From Balneola sp. EhC07 (GTDB taxonomy: Bacteria; Bacteroidota; Rhodothermia; Balneolales; Balneolaceae): DNA of 64,000 nt. Below the pieces are notes generated by a model. That model was not told the DNA's origin. It saw nothing but the letters and a program-made list of their open reading frames with translations, and searched no databases. The first letter of the stretch is position 1. Every line of letters starts with the position of its first letter. This document shows positions 26,762-37,273 of this stretch, one piece after another. Made by a program: the position numbers and the translations under genes. Location: assembly GCF_001650905.1 (NCBI RefSeq), contig NZ_LXYG01000017.1, positions 496,001-560,000 on the forward strand, read 5' to 3'.

Positions 26762-27219
26762 TAAGAAATAAACCAAATCCCAAAACTGACCAGCATGGAA
26801 GTAACCATCAATAGATATGCTTGCTTTACAGGTTTATCCGGTAGGAATTTATGTAGTGGGTTATCCTGAAAAAAACTAATGAGCTCTTGTTGTTTGGTTT
26901 TTGAAGCTTCATCAAGCTCATCGGTATTTTTTAAAAGAATCTGCAGGTCGCCCTGAACTTGATCAGTACTTTCATTGATGAACAAAGCTATAGATTGCGG
27001 GGTTATTTTGGCAAGACCACTTAAAATGAGATAGGTAGGAATACCCACCATCCAGATTGCAATGGCAACAATAGATTTATCATAAATACTCAAATTGATA
27101 AATAAACCCAGAATCATACTGATCAAAGCGGCAAGCCCCATGATACATAAGAGCGCACTAAGGATAAGCCTCAGTTTCCAGTTGTTCAGCCCTTCGGTAA
27201 GTATTTTAGATCCGTTCAT
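26761..27219 (-). CDS. Hypothetical membrane protein
   Basis: Not recognised. The protein has 152 residues with three hydrophobic segments: about 17-46, 54-74 and a final helix at 132-152 that ends the protein (LLMVTSMLVSFGIWFIS). A charged, probably helical region lies between the second and third (TDQVQGDLQILLKNTDELDE). Its stop codon is adjacent to a decayed efflux-gene tail, so the locus may have lost a gene there. It starts 38 nt after the M14 peptidase gene, and the two may be co-transcribed. Confidence 0.65.
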   Translation of the reverse strand: MNGSKILTEGLNNWKLRLILSALLCIMGLAALISMILGLFINLSIYDKSIVAIAIWMVGIPTYLILSGLAKITPQSIALFINESTDQVQGDLQILLKNTDELDEASKTKQQELISFFQDNPLHKFLPDKPVKQAYLLMVTSMLVSFGIWFIS

Positions 27220-27257
27220 GTAGCAATTTAAAAAAAAGTGAGATATAGCAAAGTTTT

Positions 27258-28508
27258 TTATTGGACTTTGCTTTTTTCATCCAGCAATAATTTCATAAGA
27301 CTTCTTGCAGCAGACCTACCTACTTGCTCTATGGTTTCAAGAGGAAGTTCGTCACTCATTTCAAAAGTCACGGCGTCTGCCCCAAAAGTTTTATAGATCC
27401 AGTTTTTTGAAATAGGAGAGGTTGTATCAAACTCTTCCGTAACAAACTTGACAGATTCGTTGTCTTGCTGAATAAAGGGGGTCCATCTTTGAGTCAAATC
27501 ATCAGGAAATGTTTTTACAGATTGTTCTATAGGGTAGAAGATATTTTCATTAGTGGAATGAAAATCAATTCCGTAATAAACAGTTTTCATAGGGTCCTGA
27601 AGCAAAGGTAACAGAGCATCTTTAACAGCCCTGGTTTCCGGCTGATTGAAATTTTCCCAATCCCGGTTTAAGTCAATTCCGGCAGCGCTATGTCGCCAAT
27701 GTCCATTTATAACACCATCGACATTAATCAAAGGGAATGAACGAACTATGAACTCAGATCTGAATTGTTTTGAAAGTTCTGAATCCGAAATCAGTTCTTC
27801 TATGAAATACCGGGCCGCATAATAGCCTGAAACTTCAGGTGGATGTTGCCGGCTCATTATGATTAGAACACCGGCCTTACTATTAGGATCTGTTTCATTA
27901 ATTGTCAGTTCTTTGATCGGGTTTCCAAGTTTACTGACTCCAATTTCACTAATTGAGGCATATGAATGTTGAGACATTTTCATCAACCAGTCATCAAAAG
28001 ACTTTGTGTTTGAAATGGGTTGAGCACTTACAGTAATTGGTTCTTTTGAAAGATTGACTTGAAAGTCCAGAGTCTTTGAAGCCGAATCATAAACAGCTTT
28101 ATTCATGTCCAATGTGTATGTAGAATCACCGGCGGAAATCTTAGGAACATATCTATGACGAGCGTTGTTGTAATTGAGACGTATAACTGCAGATCTGGTT
28201 GAGTCGCTCCAAATTTTGAATGCGTACCAGGGACTGTTGTTTATCGGGGCGTTTTCCGGCTCAATAAAAACTTCAAATGTGCTGTCATTAATGGCATAAA
28301 AATCACTTAGCCTAGCACTTTCGAAATTGTTTGAGACCCAAACGACCGGGTTTCCTGCACCAATTATTCTTCTGTGTTGAGGATGGACTTTTTTATCTTG
28401 AGTATCCGTTACATTAGGGGGATCGTAGGAAAAACCCGTAAACTCCTCAGACGATTTGCAGTTAAATAGAAAGAGAAAACAAACAGAAAGAATTAAATAT
28501 TTATACAT
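27258..28508 (-). CDS. M14-family zinc carboxypeptidase, lipoprotein
   Basis: A 416-residue protein with a lipobox ending near C17 (LFLFNC). An N-terminal beta-sandwich region (about 50-165) precedes the M14 peptidase domain. The zinc ligands are H and E in SRQHPPEVSGYY and H in YGIDFHSTNENIF, and the catalytic Glu is probably in AVTFEMSDELPLE. HWRHSAAGIDLNRDWENFNQ carries the substrate-binding N-R pair. The enzyme probably trims peptides at the cell surface or in the periplasm. The gene is divergent from the tamA-like gene, with 97 nt between them. Confidence 0.9.
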   Translation of the reverse strand: MYKYLILSVCFLFLFNCKSSEEFTGFSYDPPNVTDTQDKKVHPQHRRIIGAGNPVVWVSNNFESARLSDFYAINDSTFEVFIEPENAPINNSPWYAFKIWSDSTRSAVIRLNYNNARHRYVPKISAGDSTYTLDMNKAVYDSASKTLDFQVNLSKEPITVSAQPISNTKSFDDWLMKMSQHSYASISEIGVSKLGNPIKELTINETDPNSKAGVLIIMSRQHPPEVSGYYAARYFIEELISDSELSKQFRSEFIVRSFPLINVDGVINGHWRHSAAGIDLNRDWENFNQPETRAVKDALLPLLQDPMKTVYYGIDFHSTNENIFYPIEQSVKTFPDDLTQRWTPFIQQDNESVKFVTEEFDTTSPISKNWIYKTFGADAVTFEMSDELPLETIEQVGRSAARSLMKLLLDEKSKVQ

Positions 28509-28605
28509 AGTACATTGTTAGTTCTATTGAACACATTAAAGAAATAAAGGGATAACTGCTGAGTCTACAAGATTGCAGATTAAATATTTGGCTATTAATT
28601 AAACA

Positions 28606-30588
28606 TTGAAAAAATTACTTACTCAACATATCAGAATTTACGTAATCTTTTTGATGTTCGTAACCGTACCTCTGTTTCCGCTTATAGCTCAGGATGAAGG
28701 AAAACCGGATCGTATTTGGAATGTGAAAATTGAAGGAAATAACACGTACAATGACATAGTCCTCAAAAGGTACATTTCCAATGAAGCCCCTTCTATTTGG
28801 AAGAAGATCACTTTTTTTAATGAAAAGGGATTTTATGTTTCGGAAACGGAAATTCGCAGAGATGTAATACGATTAGAAAGATTCTACCAGCGCCGCGGAT
28901 TTAATGAAGTAGATGTGAACTACAGGTTGGAGTCCAAAAATAAAGAGTGGAAGAAAGAACTCATATTTATGGTAGTTGAAAATACTCCAATTAGAATAGA
29001 TTCAGTTCAGGTACTTCTGCAAACATCTATGAGAGACAGTTCAGTTATCTATGGTAGTGAGAAGTTTAAAAAAGAACTCAATCGCTTGCCTTACCGAAAA
29101 GGAAAAATTTATCAACCGGTGTCAAAAGCACAGGTGGAATCGGACTTCACAAATATATTGAGAAACCTGGGATATCCATATGCGGAAACTGAGGTTCAAA
29201 CAAAAGTAGATACTACTGCAAAAAAAGCAAGTGTAGCAATGCTTACTTATCCTGGGCCAAGAGCAAGATTCGATTCTATATTTGTAGAAGGAGAAACTAC
29301 ACTGGATGCAAAATATATCAGACGGGAAACCGGGGTCGATAAAAACGAATATTTTAGTGATGATGCAATGCGGGAAGCGCAAAGAGAATTATTTGGCCAT
29401 CACTTACTTAGGTTTGCACTAATTTCAATACCGGATCAGGAACAAGACAGCACTATAAATGTATTGGCAAGAGTGAAGGAAAGAAGTTTAAGATCTTTCG
29501 CTGCTACTTTTGGAATAGGAAACTATGACAGATTTAATGATGACCGATTAACAATTTTAAATTCTTACAAATTATTTCGGGCACAAGCATCCTGGAGTCA
29601 TAGAAATGCCAGAGGGAAAGGAGAATTATTTTCTTTGAATACAAAACTATCTGCATTTGATTTGAGATTGGGAGCAAGCTATTTGTTTCCTTACGTATAC
29701 AATACTAAAAGCAGTATTACTATTTCGCCATTTGTTCAGCGACGTATTGAACGAGCCTATTCCATTGACACAGGAGGTATCAGGAATAGCTTCGGATATA
29801 ACTACAGTGAGTCGGTTACAGGAACTTTCAACTATGATTTTACGCTGAACCGGGAGTTTGATGTTAAAGAAAATGAAGATGGAACTTCTGTGGTCAGTCC
29901 CGACAGCATTTTAAACTATAATATTTCATCATTCAAGTTTAGCGTTTATGCAAGGAAAGGACTTCCAAGAGGTGGCAATGGCTTTACTGTTCAGCCATTT
30001 TTAGAATTATCGGGTTTGTTTAACGAAGCTACTTACTCTTTTCAGAAAGCATCATTAGATATAAGAGGATATAAAAAGTTAAATGAGAGCCTGGTTGCAG
30101 CTGCAAGAGTAAATGGAGGATCTATTTATTACGCCAAACAGGATTCCTTGCCGGCTGATATCCGGTTTTATAATGGAGGATCAAGTGAAGTTCGTGGATG
30201 GGGGAGACAAGAGTTGGGTCCAAAAGAAGCAGTGTTTGATTCCTTAGGTGTTTTTTCGGGCTATGTGCCAACCGGGGGTAAAGCAACATTAAGTTTTAAT
30301 TTCGAGCTGAGACAAGACGTTGACAGATTTATAAAAGGATTAAGTTTTGCAGGATTTATAGATGGCGGTCAGGTTTGGAAAACAATTCGTACAACTGAAA
30401 ACCGACCGATTCAGTTTGGAGTTGGAGGAGGAGTCAGATATGAATCTCCGATCGGGCCTATTCGCGTCGATCTTGGATACAAAGTGAATCCTACTGATGA
30501 AGATCTGAATATCTATCAGGGAGACGATAGTATGAGCTCTGCCTGGAACAGGTGGCATTTTCATTTTAGTATAGGGCAGGCATTTTAA
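28606..30588 (+). CDS. tamA: BamA/TamA family outer-membrane assembly protein
   Basis: A 660-residue Omp85 protein. A signal peptide ends near residue 29 (FPLIAQDEG). POTRA-type repeats (for example KIEGNNTYNDIVLKRYISNE, IFVEGETTLDAKYIRRETGV) extend to about residue 300. A 16-strand barrel follows, ending IGQAF with terminal Phe. VGGGVRYESPIGPIRVDLGY is the conserved barrel motif. The start is TTG at 28606 and no upstream ATG fits better. The stop overlaps the tamB start (TAATG). With TamB it should form the translocation and assembly module. Confidence 0.9.
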   Translation: MKKLLTQHIRIYVIFLMFVTVPLFPLIAQDEGKPDRIWNVKIEGNNTYNDIVLKRYISNEAPSIWKKITFFNEKGFYVSETEIRRDVIRLERFYQRRGFNEVDVNYRLESKNKEWKKELIFMVVENTPIRIDSVQVLLQTSMRDSSVIYGSEKFKKELNRLPYRKGKIYQPVSKAQVESDFTNILRNLGYPYAETEVQTKVDTTAKKASVAMLTYPGPRARFDSIFVEGETTLDAKYIRRETGVDKNEYFSDDAMREAQRELFGHHLLRFALISIPDQEQDSTINVLARVKERSLRSFAATFGIGNYDRFNDDRLTILNSYKLFRAQASWSHRNARGKGELFSLNTKLSAFDLRLGASYLFPYVYNTKSSITISPFVQRRIERAYSIDTGGIRNSFGYNYSESVTGTFNYDFTLNREFDVKENEDGTSVVSPDSILNYNISSFKFSVYARKGLPRGGNGFTVQPFLELSGLFNEATYSFQKASLDIRGYKKLNESLVAAARVNGGSIYYAKQDSLPADIRFYNGGSSEVRGWGRQELGPKEAVFDSLGVFSGYVPTGGKATLSFNFELRQDVDRFIKGLSFAGFIDGGQVWKTIRTTENRPIQFGVGGGVRYESPIGPIRVDLGYKVNPTDEDLNIYQGDDSMSSAWNRWHFHFSIGQAF

Positions 30589-33500
30589 TGAGTGAGAAGT
30601 CAACAAATATCTTTGTAAAAATACTGAAGGGCTTGCTCTGGGTAATTTTAGTATTGTTTTTACTTCTTGCAGGATTACGTCTGTCACTGAAAACAAAGAC
30701 TGTACAAAATTTCGCCAAGAATAAGATCGAAGAAATTGGCAATGAGAATCTTACTGTTGGTTTTTCCATCAACGAAATAAGCGGAGATTTGTGGAAAGAA
30801 ATTCGATTAACAGGCATTCATATAGGTGAGGCTGACTCTGTAGCATATGTAGATACATTGTACGCAAAATATGATGTATTGAGTTTTCTGTCTGGGACAT
30901 TTCACATCGAGCAAATATCAGTTGCCGAAGCAAACATCCACGCAAGACAAACAGGATATACAGAAGATTCTACGGCGGTATTTAATGTTCAGGAAATTGT
31001 TAAACCTGATACCACTTCCGAAGAATCTTCATTTCAATTCGAGATAGCAGATATAAATATCAAAAGGAGCAATGTTTCTCTGTATTCTCCTGACTTACTT
31101 CCGGATTCATCTGTTTCTATTCAAAGCATTGAAGCTCGGGCGAGTTTTGCATTGACAGAAGAAATTGAAGCTCAACTATCAAAATTAAATTTTGAGATCA
31201 AAGAAGGCAGACTACCGGAGTCGATTTCCTTTAAAGCTTCAGGATCATATGAGAATCAACAAATCTCGCTTCAGGATCTGGTTCTGAATACAGGAAGATC
31301 TCTTTTTAAAGCTAATGGGTTTGCCAATCTGAAAGATTCCGTATTCAATTCCGATATAAAACTCGATCCGCTTTCTACTGAAGACGTAAGAGCTTATGCT
31401 GAAACTGAAATCCCAAAAGAGGAAGTGGTAGTTGAAGTAAAGGTAAAAGGAGATCGTGAAAGTATTAATGTAGAATTGAATGCTGATGCAGATTTTGCAA
31501 GAAACCTTGAAGCTACTGCTACCTTTAATTTGAAAGAAAAGATCACGCTTACCCAATTTGGGATCAGAGGTGATAACTTTGACATCGCAGCATTAACAAA
31601 TGATTCTGTAGATGTGCAAACAGGTTTATTCCAGATTACAATGGACGGAGCAGTTAGTCAGGAATATGAAAAAGCAGATATTACCTGGGGATTTACCATA
31701 GAAGGAATCCGCTACGAAGAGTATAATTTTAGACGTTTTTTTGGAAGTGGTAGCCTGAAAAAAGGAAAAATACTGGCAAATCTGGATGTTACTACAAGTG
31801 GAGAAGAAAATGTCCGAGCCAACACAACCATAGAAAATGTTTTCAATGATACAACGAGTTGGAGATTTGGGTTATGGCTGGACAGTTTTAATGCACAGTA
31901 TTGGGCAGAGGACGCTCCACGAACAGATATCAGAATCAATATTACAGGTGATGGTAACGGATTTGAACTTTCAGAAACGCCATGGAACTTTACGATCGCA
32001 AACACCATAAGAGATCCGAGGAGCGAAGAATTTCAGAGAAATTACGGTGGAGGATTTGCGTCTCGTACCTCAAACCCACTGGTGATCGGTGATGAGGAGA
32101 TTAAGTATCTTTATCTGGATGCGAGTGTATCAAAAGACTCTGTGAAGGCGGAAGGGTTTACACGCATACAAACTTCGGATATTAATTTTAAAGCTAACGC
32201 AACGGAATTTCTGTCTGAACTACCGTCGTTTAGCTATCAGGTCTCTTCCCAAAGTTTAGATATATCTGAATTATTGATGCTGTCGGACTTTCCAACTGAT
32301 ATAGACTTTGATGTCTCGGGTAAAGGTCGTGGGTCGAACCCGGAGAATCTTGTTTTAGAGGGTAGCGCAAAAGTAGATACAAGCTTTGTAAACGGAGCTG
32401 CAATTAATGTGCTAAATGGTAACTACACTATTGAAAAAGGGATTCTTAAAGTTTCTGAAGCCACTTTGAATAGTGATATTGCTAATGCAAGTTTCAGTGG
32501 ACGAAGAAATATAAGTGATGAGAAGGATCCCGAAAATGTACTCTCATTTGATCTTGAACTCAAAAATACTCAACCTTTTGCGGAACTAGCTGATCTGGAA
32601 ATTTTACAAGCTCAAGGCCGTCTTTCTGCGGATGTTTATGAAAACGAAGAAGGTATTTTGGAATGTAAAACTGAGTTCGATCTTCAAAATATAGTAGTGG
32701 ATGAGTTATTTCTTGCAAGCGGTATGACCGGAAGCGGAGAATTTGTATTGAAAGAGAGAGAGGAAGGGAGTTTTGAAATTGATATTAAAGACCCCAAGAT
32801 CTATGAAACGTTATTGCAGGATATAAAAGTCACGACTAATTCAACCAGAACGGCGGACTCGCTTTTTGGAAGTTATTCTATTGAGATTCAGGATAATGTA
32901 AATGGCAGAATAAATAATGCAGGGACGTACGAATTACTTACTGATTCTATGCATATAGCAGTAGTTATGGATAAGCTGGATCTTAAAACGAATGATAATA
33001 GCCTTAAACTTCAGAACTCGTTTAATATTTCGGTCAAAAATGGCGAGATCAGAACAGACTCATTAGAACTTGTTTCTCCAAATGGTGCTTTTCTTTCACT
33101 GGCTGTGCCATATGCTGATAGTGTGAATCAACAGATCTGGTTTGTAGGAGAAAATTTCGATTTCGGCATCTTACAGGAAATCATTTTCAGCGAAAGATAT
33201 ATAGATGGAGTTCTTTCAGGTCGTGCAAATATTAATAAAACGGCAACAACTCTTACCGGAAACGGAAATCTGGAACTGCAGAATATTGAATACGAGGGTG
33301 TTCAGGCAGATATATTCAGCATCAATTTTGATGCAAAGAACAAAAGGATACAATCCAATTTATCATTGATCTGGGATCGCAAAGAAGTTATTTCAGGAAG
33401 TCTGGATGTTCCCTTAGACCTTTCCGATCCGGAACAACTCTCAAATGAATTTTATGATCAATCAGTGAAGGGTAATTTGATTATCCGTCCAATCCCTTTA

Positions 33501-35129
33501 TCAAGATTCAAATCAGCCCTGGAGAAATTTGAGATCACAGGAACGGAAGGAATTATAAGTTTTAACGGAACGCTTTCGGGAACAGCGGGGACACCAAATT
33601 TTGAAGGTTCGTTTAATATTCAGGATCCTGTGCTTTCAGATGTTCGTTTGGATTCCGTATTTGCGGAGTTTAATTACAGCCAGGAAAAAGAAAATATCTT
33701 TATAAACACAGAGATTTTGGCCGCCAAGCAAAAAGCCGCTGATATAGATATCGACTTTCCATTTTCTTACAACTTTAAAACATTTGAGCTCAATACGGTA
33801 GATGAAAACAAACCTGTATCTGCAGAAATAAGAACTAGAAACTTCAATCTTGCAGTATTCAATGACTTCGTAAACAAAGAGTACACCAAAAATCTGAAAG
33901 GCTCATTGAATGGAGAATTATCACTGAAAGGAACAGAAGACGAGATCACCACAAACGGCTATTTCGATTTAACAAAAACGTCGTTCGAATCGCCGATAGC
34001 CGGTATAAAAGTTGATGGAATTAAATCCAGAATAGAGTTTTCCAAGGACAAAATATCCCTTAAACAATTATCGGCTAAAAGTGGAAAAGGAAGTTTTAAT
34101 GCAAACGGAATCATCGCTCTCGACGGGTTATATCCAACTACGCTCGATATAGAAGCCAAGGCCAATCAGTTCAAGCTTGCCAATACTGATGAATACAATT
34201 TAGTGGTAGATCTGGATTCCAGATTGAGTGGTCCTGTATCCACGCCGAAAGCAACCGGTAGATTTGCAGTAAAAAACGGTTTCATAGTTCTGGACGATTT
34301 CGGTGATAAAACGGTGGAGGATGTCACGCTTGAAGGAGAAGAAGCAACTAATGTGAGTTATTATGATTCATTATCGATCGAAATGGAGTTTGCGATAGAG
34401 CGGAACTTTTTTGTCAGAAACCGGAGGTATTTAGATCTGGAAATTGAGATAGAAGGTGATTTGGATGCTCAGAAAGAAACAAAAGGAGATCTATCATTAT
34501 TCGGTAGCCTCAGAGGTACAAGTGGTTATGTGCGACCATTAGGAAAACGTTTTGAGCTGGAAGAAGCAGAATTGATATTCAGCGGCCCCCCGGCGAATCC
34601 CGACCTGAACGTAAAAAGCGCCTATGTTCCGATATCCAGAAAAGGAGAACAGGAAGTAACATTGTATTATATCATAAAGGGAACAGCTGAAGAACCTGAG
34701 TATGTTTTTGAAAGTGATCCGCCTATGGAGCAACAGGATATTTACTGCTACACCTTGTTTAATAAACCTTGTTATGCTTTTGATTCCTGGCAGAATGCTT
34801 TGGTTCAGAATGGAGGTTCTTCGCCAACGGACTTGCTTACAGGAGTTTTACTGGATGAAGTGGAAGCTCTGGCGACCAGAGAACTTGGCGTGGATGTTGT
34901 ACAGATCGACAACACCAGAGTGGGAAATGAAACGGGTACGTCTATAAAAACCGGCTGGTACTTAAATGACCGAACGTTCTTTGCTATTGTAAATGAGATC
35001 ACCAGTTCTGATCCCAAAACATTATTCATTTTGGAATATGCCCTTTCAAAAACCTGGGATCTGATCATTACTGAAGGCGAAGACTCCAACCGCCGTGGTA
35101 TCGATTTCAGATATCAATATGATTATTGA
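30588..35129 (+). CDS. tamB: Translocation and assembly module protein TamB
   Basis: A 1513-residue AsmA/TamB-type protein. A single N-terminal membrane anchor (about 13-32, LLWVILVLFLLLAGLRL) is followed by a very long repetitive beta-strand region that in relatives forms a hydrophobic groove spanning the periplasm. The DUF490 C-terminal domain is seen in the last 350 residues (RTDLSLFGSLRGTSGYVRPL-like run, GNETGTSIKTGWYLNDRTFF, FRYQYDY end). Its start codon overlaps the upstream TamA-like stop, so both are made together. No frameshift is seen over the 4.5 kb. Confidence 0.93.
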   Translation: MSEKSTNIFVKILKGLLWVILVLFLLLAGLRLSLKTKTVQNFAKNKIEEIGNENLTVGFSINEISGDLWKEIRLTGIHIGEADSVAYVDTLYAKYDVLSFLSGTFHIEQISVAEANIHARQTGYTEDSTAVFNVQEIVKPDTTSEESSFQFEIADINIKRSNVSLYSPDLLPDSSVSIQSIEARASFALTEEIEAQLSKLNFEIKEGRLPESISFKASGSYENQQISLQDLVLNTGRSLFKANGFANLKDSVFNSDIKLDPLSTEDVRAYAETEIPKEEVVVEVKVKGDRESINVELNADADFARNLEATATFNLKEKITLTQFGIRGDNFDIAALTNDSVDVQTGLFQITMDGAVSQEYEKADITWGFTIEGIRYEEYNFRRFFGSGSLKKGKILANLDVTTSGEENVRANTTIENVFNDTTSWRFGLWLDSFNAQYWAEDAPRTDIRINITGDGNGFELSETPWNFTIANTIRDPRSEEFQRNYGGGFASRTSNPLVIGDEEIKYLYLDASVSKDSVKAEGFTRIQTSDINFKANATEFLSELPSFSYQVSSQSLDISELLMLSDFPTDIDFDVSGKGRGSNPENLVLEGSAKVDTSFVNGAAINVLNGNYTIEKGILKVSEATLNSDIANASFSGRRNISDEKDPENVLSFDLELKNTQPFAELADLEILQAQGRLSADVYENEEGILECKTEFDLQNIVVDELFLASGMTGSGEFVLKEREEGSFEIDIKDPKIYETLLQDIKVTTNSTRTADSLFGSYSIEIQDNVNGRINNAGTYELLTDSMHIAVVMDKLDLKTNDNSLKLQNSFNISVKNGEIRTDSLELVSPNGAFLSLAVPYADSVNQQIWFVGENFDFGILQEIIFSERYIDGVLSGRANINKTATTLTGNGNLELQNIEYEGVQADIFSINFDAKNKRIQSNLSLIWDRKEVISGSLDVPLDLSDPEQLSNEFYDQSVKGNLIIRPIPLSRFKSALEKFEITGTEGIISFNGTLSGTAGTPNFEGSFNIQDPVLSDVRLDSVFAEFNYSQEKENIFINTEILAAKQKAADIDIDFPFSYNFKTFELNTVDENKPVSAEIRTRNFNLAVFNDFVNKEYTKNLKGSLNGELSLKGTEDEITTNGYFDLTKTSFESPIAGIKVDGIKSRIEFSKDKISLKQLSAKSGKGSFNANGIIALDGLYPTTLDIEAKANQFKLANTDEYNLVVDLDSRLSGPVSTPKATGRFAVKNGFIVLDDFGDKTVEDVTLEGEEATNVSYYDSLSIEMEFAIERNFFVRNRRYLDLEIEIEGDLDAQKETKGDLSLFGSLRGTSGYVRPLGKRFELEEAELIFSGPPANPDLNVKSAYVPISRKGEQEVTLYYIIKGTAEEPEYVFESDPPMEQQDIYCYTLFNKPCYAFDSWQNALVQNGGSSPTDLLTGVLLDEVEALATRELGVDVVQIDNTRVGNETGTSIKTGWYLNDRTFFAIVNEITSSDPKTLFILEYALSKTWDLIITEGEDSNRRGIDFRYQYDY

Positions 35130-35299
35130 TTTTATTTTTTAGATTTGTGTGGAAGCAGAGTTACGAAATGAGGAAAATGCCACGGAAACACAAAAGCACA
35201 AAACTTCAATTATTAATTCGTGTTTTTGTGTATTAGTGGCAAGTAAAACCTCTTAGGTTATAGAACTAGAATAATTCTTAATCCTTCATTCAAGAATTC

Positions 35300-35488
35300 T
35301 CAATTCCGAAAAGGTTCACAGCTTTCACCACGGCAGCATTCTTCGGTATTTATTCCACAATTTGAACATTGCCCGTGACCATGAACCCATATCAGTTCAG
35401 CTTCATGACCGCAGTACAAACAACGGGTTTTGCTTGTCGAGGCTTTTTGTGAGTTTTTTTCAGCTAATGTACGGGATGAGTTTTCCAT
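35300..35488 (-). CDS. Small zinc-ribbon protein
   Basis: A 62-residue protein with two CxxC pairs, C23/C26 (CLYCGHEAE) and C41/C44 (GQCSNCG), spaced as in a zinc ribbon. Additional cysteines near the C-terminus (ECCRGESCEPF) may bind metal too. It has no signal peptide. The start lies 5 nt downstream of the MBL-fold hydrolase stop on the same strand, which supports it as a real gene. Function not recognised. Confidence 0.72.
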   Translation of the reverse strand: MENSSRTLAEKNSQKASTSKTRCLYCGHEAELIWVHGHGQCSNCGINTEECCRGESCEPFRN

Positions 35489-35493
35489 AACAA

Positions 35494-36408
35494 CTATCGG
35501 TCATAAGATGATGAGAGTTCTGTATAAGCAGCCTCAATGTTTCTGCTTAGCGTTAATCCCCAACCCGGCGCCTTAAATACTTCAAAACCCGGAATCACTT
35601 CAGCTTTAGCAATTTCTTCTTTGCTTTTGCCCTCGTTGATCCCTTTTTGAGTGTATTCCAAAAGCGCTTCAAGGAAATTACTTTTCAAGATCAGATCATC
35701 TTTGTTTCCTGTTATTCCGAATTCCGAATTTCCGTGTCCATAGATGTAAATGGTATCATTTTCTAACTCCTCAACGGTTTTGCGCAGAACCTGGATCCAG
35801 TTGGTAATATTGGCTCCGCCATTGGTGTCAATAAATGGATAGGCCCTGTTTAACATAAGATCTCCCATGTGAGCAACATTAGCTTTCTCGAAATACACTA
35901 CTGAATCCCCTCCTGTATGAGCCGGACCAAAATGCATCAAATGAACCGTTTCATCTCCAACTTCTTCACTCCATTTATCGATGTAGGTTAAATCAGCATA
36001 CACCAGAGCATCTACGGCTTCCTGCCCTCTGCTTTCCGCTGATCTTTTCTGGAGGTCCGGAACATTCTGATGCGCCACTATATGCTTTGCAAAACCTTTG
36101 AAGACGGGATTTCCTGCTGTATGATCTCCATGATGATGAGTATTGATCAGATAATCCATCACATGATCTGTCTTTTCTTTTAAGCCATCCAAACAAGTTT
36201 GTGCTGAGTCTGGAAACTGAGAATCCACAGCAACCAGTGAATTTTTTGTAGCCAGCCAACCGATAGTTCCGCCTCTGCCAACAAATGTGCCGACATTCCG
36301 GCGCAGAGTTGTAAATGGTGTTTGAAGTAAAAAAGCCAGTTTCTGAATAGGAAGCATAGTAGCTGCGCCCATCATTGCCGAGCGGAGCAAAAAGTCTTTT
36401 CTGTTCAT
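35494..36408 (-). CDS. Exported MBL-fold metallo-hydrolase
   Basis: A 304-residue protein with an N-terminal RKDFLLRSAMMGAATMLP export signal of the kind seen in many Tat substrates (only one Arg before a hydrophobic stretch, so Tat use is uncertain). The metallo-beta-lactamase fold is shown by the metal site INTHHHGDHTAGNP, by FGPAHTGGDSVVY and by IYGHGNSEFG. The substrate is unknown; relatives include quorum-quenching lactonases, glyoxalase II and lactamases. The gene follows yitT by 15 nt and precedes the zinc-ribbon gene by 5 nt. Confidence 0.88.
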   Translation of the reverse strand: MNRKDFLLRSAMMGAATMLPIQKLAFLLQTPFTTLRRNVGTFVGRGGTIGWLATKNSLVAVDSQFPDSAQTCLDGLKEKTDHVMDYLINTHHHGDHTAGNPVFKGFAKHIVAHQNVPDLQKRSAESRGQEAVDALVYADLTYIDKWSEEVGDETVHLMHFGPAHTGGDSVVYFEKANVAHMGDLMLNRAYPFIDTNGGANITNWIQVLRKTVEELENDTIYIYGHGNSEFGITGNKDDLILKSNFLEALLEYTQKGINEGKSKEEIAKAEVIPGFEVFKAPGWGLTLSRNIEAAYTELSSSYDR

Positions 36409-36423
36409 AAGAATATCGTTTGG

Positions 36424-37080
36424 TTAGTCTAAAGCCAGATACCTTCCACGACGATGATTCACAGCCAGAATCAGGTTGAGAAAGACTGATGCTAGCACAG
36501 AATAAACAATAGCCATCACATCTACCAGAAAAATTGCACCTACGATAATGATTACATCCACACACATTTGAAACCGGCCGGCATTGATATCATGGAATTT
36601 CTGTAGATAAATAGATACGATATTCAAGCCACCTAAACTGGCTTTATGCCGGAACAGCATTAGTAAACCGGTACCAATTAAAAAGCCTCCGAGTGCAGCT
36701 GCGTAAATCGGATTTATATCTCCAAATTCGAAAACTAAGGGAACATAATCTGAACAAAGAGAAACCAGGAAAACGGTGACAAAAGTTTTGAGGGTAAACT
36801 TCCATCCAAGTTTCCATAAAGCGAGACCATAAAAAGGAATGTTGATCACAAAGAAAACCTCACCAAAAGAAAATCCGGTTGCATACTGAGTAAGGAAAGC
36901 TACTCCGGCCGTTCCTCCGATCAAAAAATTCATTTCTGAAAACAAAGCGATCCCAAAAGAAAGAAGTACCGAAGCTACCGAAATAGCCATCAGATCTTCT
37001 AACAAAGTATGTTCACGGATAGAAGGATCGATGCCTTCTTCAATAAGTTGTTCAGTGATCTTGTCGTTAGGAGGAGCCAT
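36424..37080 (-). CDS. YitT family membrane protein (short form)
   Basis: A 218-residue protein with about six membrane helices in the YitT pattern: LIGGTAGVAFLTQYATGFS, FVINIPFYGLALWKLGWKF and GGFLIGTGLLMLFRHKASLG, then GGLNIVSIYLQKFHDINAGR. Typical YitT proteins are about 280 residues with a cytosolic DUF2179 ligand-binding domain at the end. That domain is missing here and the protein stops after the last helix. Transport function of the family is not settled. It heads a run with the MBL and zinc-ribbon genes. Confidence 0.87.
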   Translation of the reverse strand: MAPPNDKITEQLIEEGIDPSIREHTLLEDLMAISVASVLLSFGIALFSEMNFLIGGTAGVAFLTQYATGFSFGEVFFVINIPFYGLALWKLGWKFTLKTFVTVFLVSLCSDYVPLVFEFGDINPIYAAALGGFLIGTGLLMLFRHKASLGGLNIVSIYLQKFHDINAGRFQMCVDVIIIVGAIFLVDVMAIVYSVLASVFLNLILAVNHRRGRYLALD

Positions 37081-37273
37081 TACTCTTGATGTTTAATGAG
37101 CTCCAAAGTTAAGGTTTATTCAACTTTGAATTAACCCCGGCTAATAAGTTTTATGCTATATCAAAGATAGTCTTTGTTGATGATTTGAATATAAGTTTGA
37201 AGAGTGTAAGCAACCAAAGCACAAAAGATTGGTTTTGTATTTTGAAATTTGTGATTTGTCTTTTGTGATTTAC

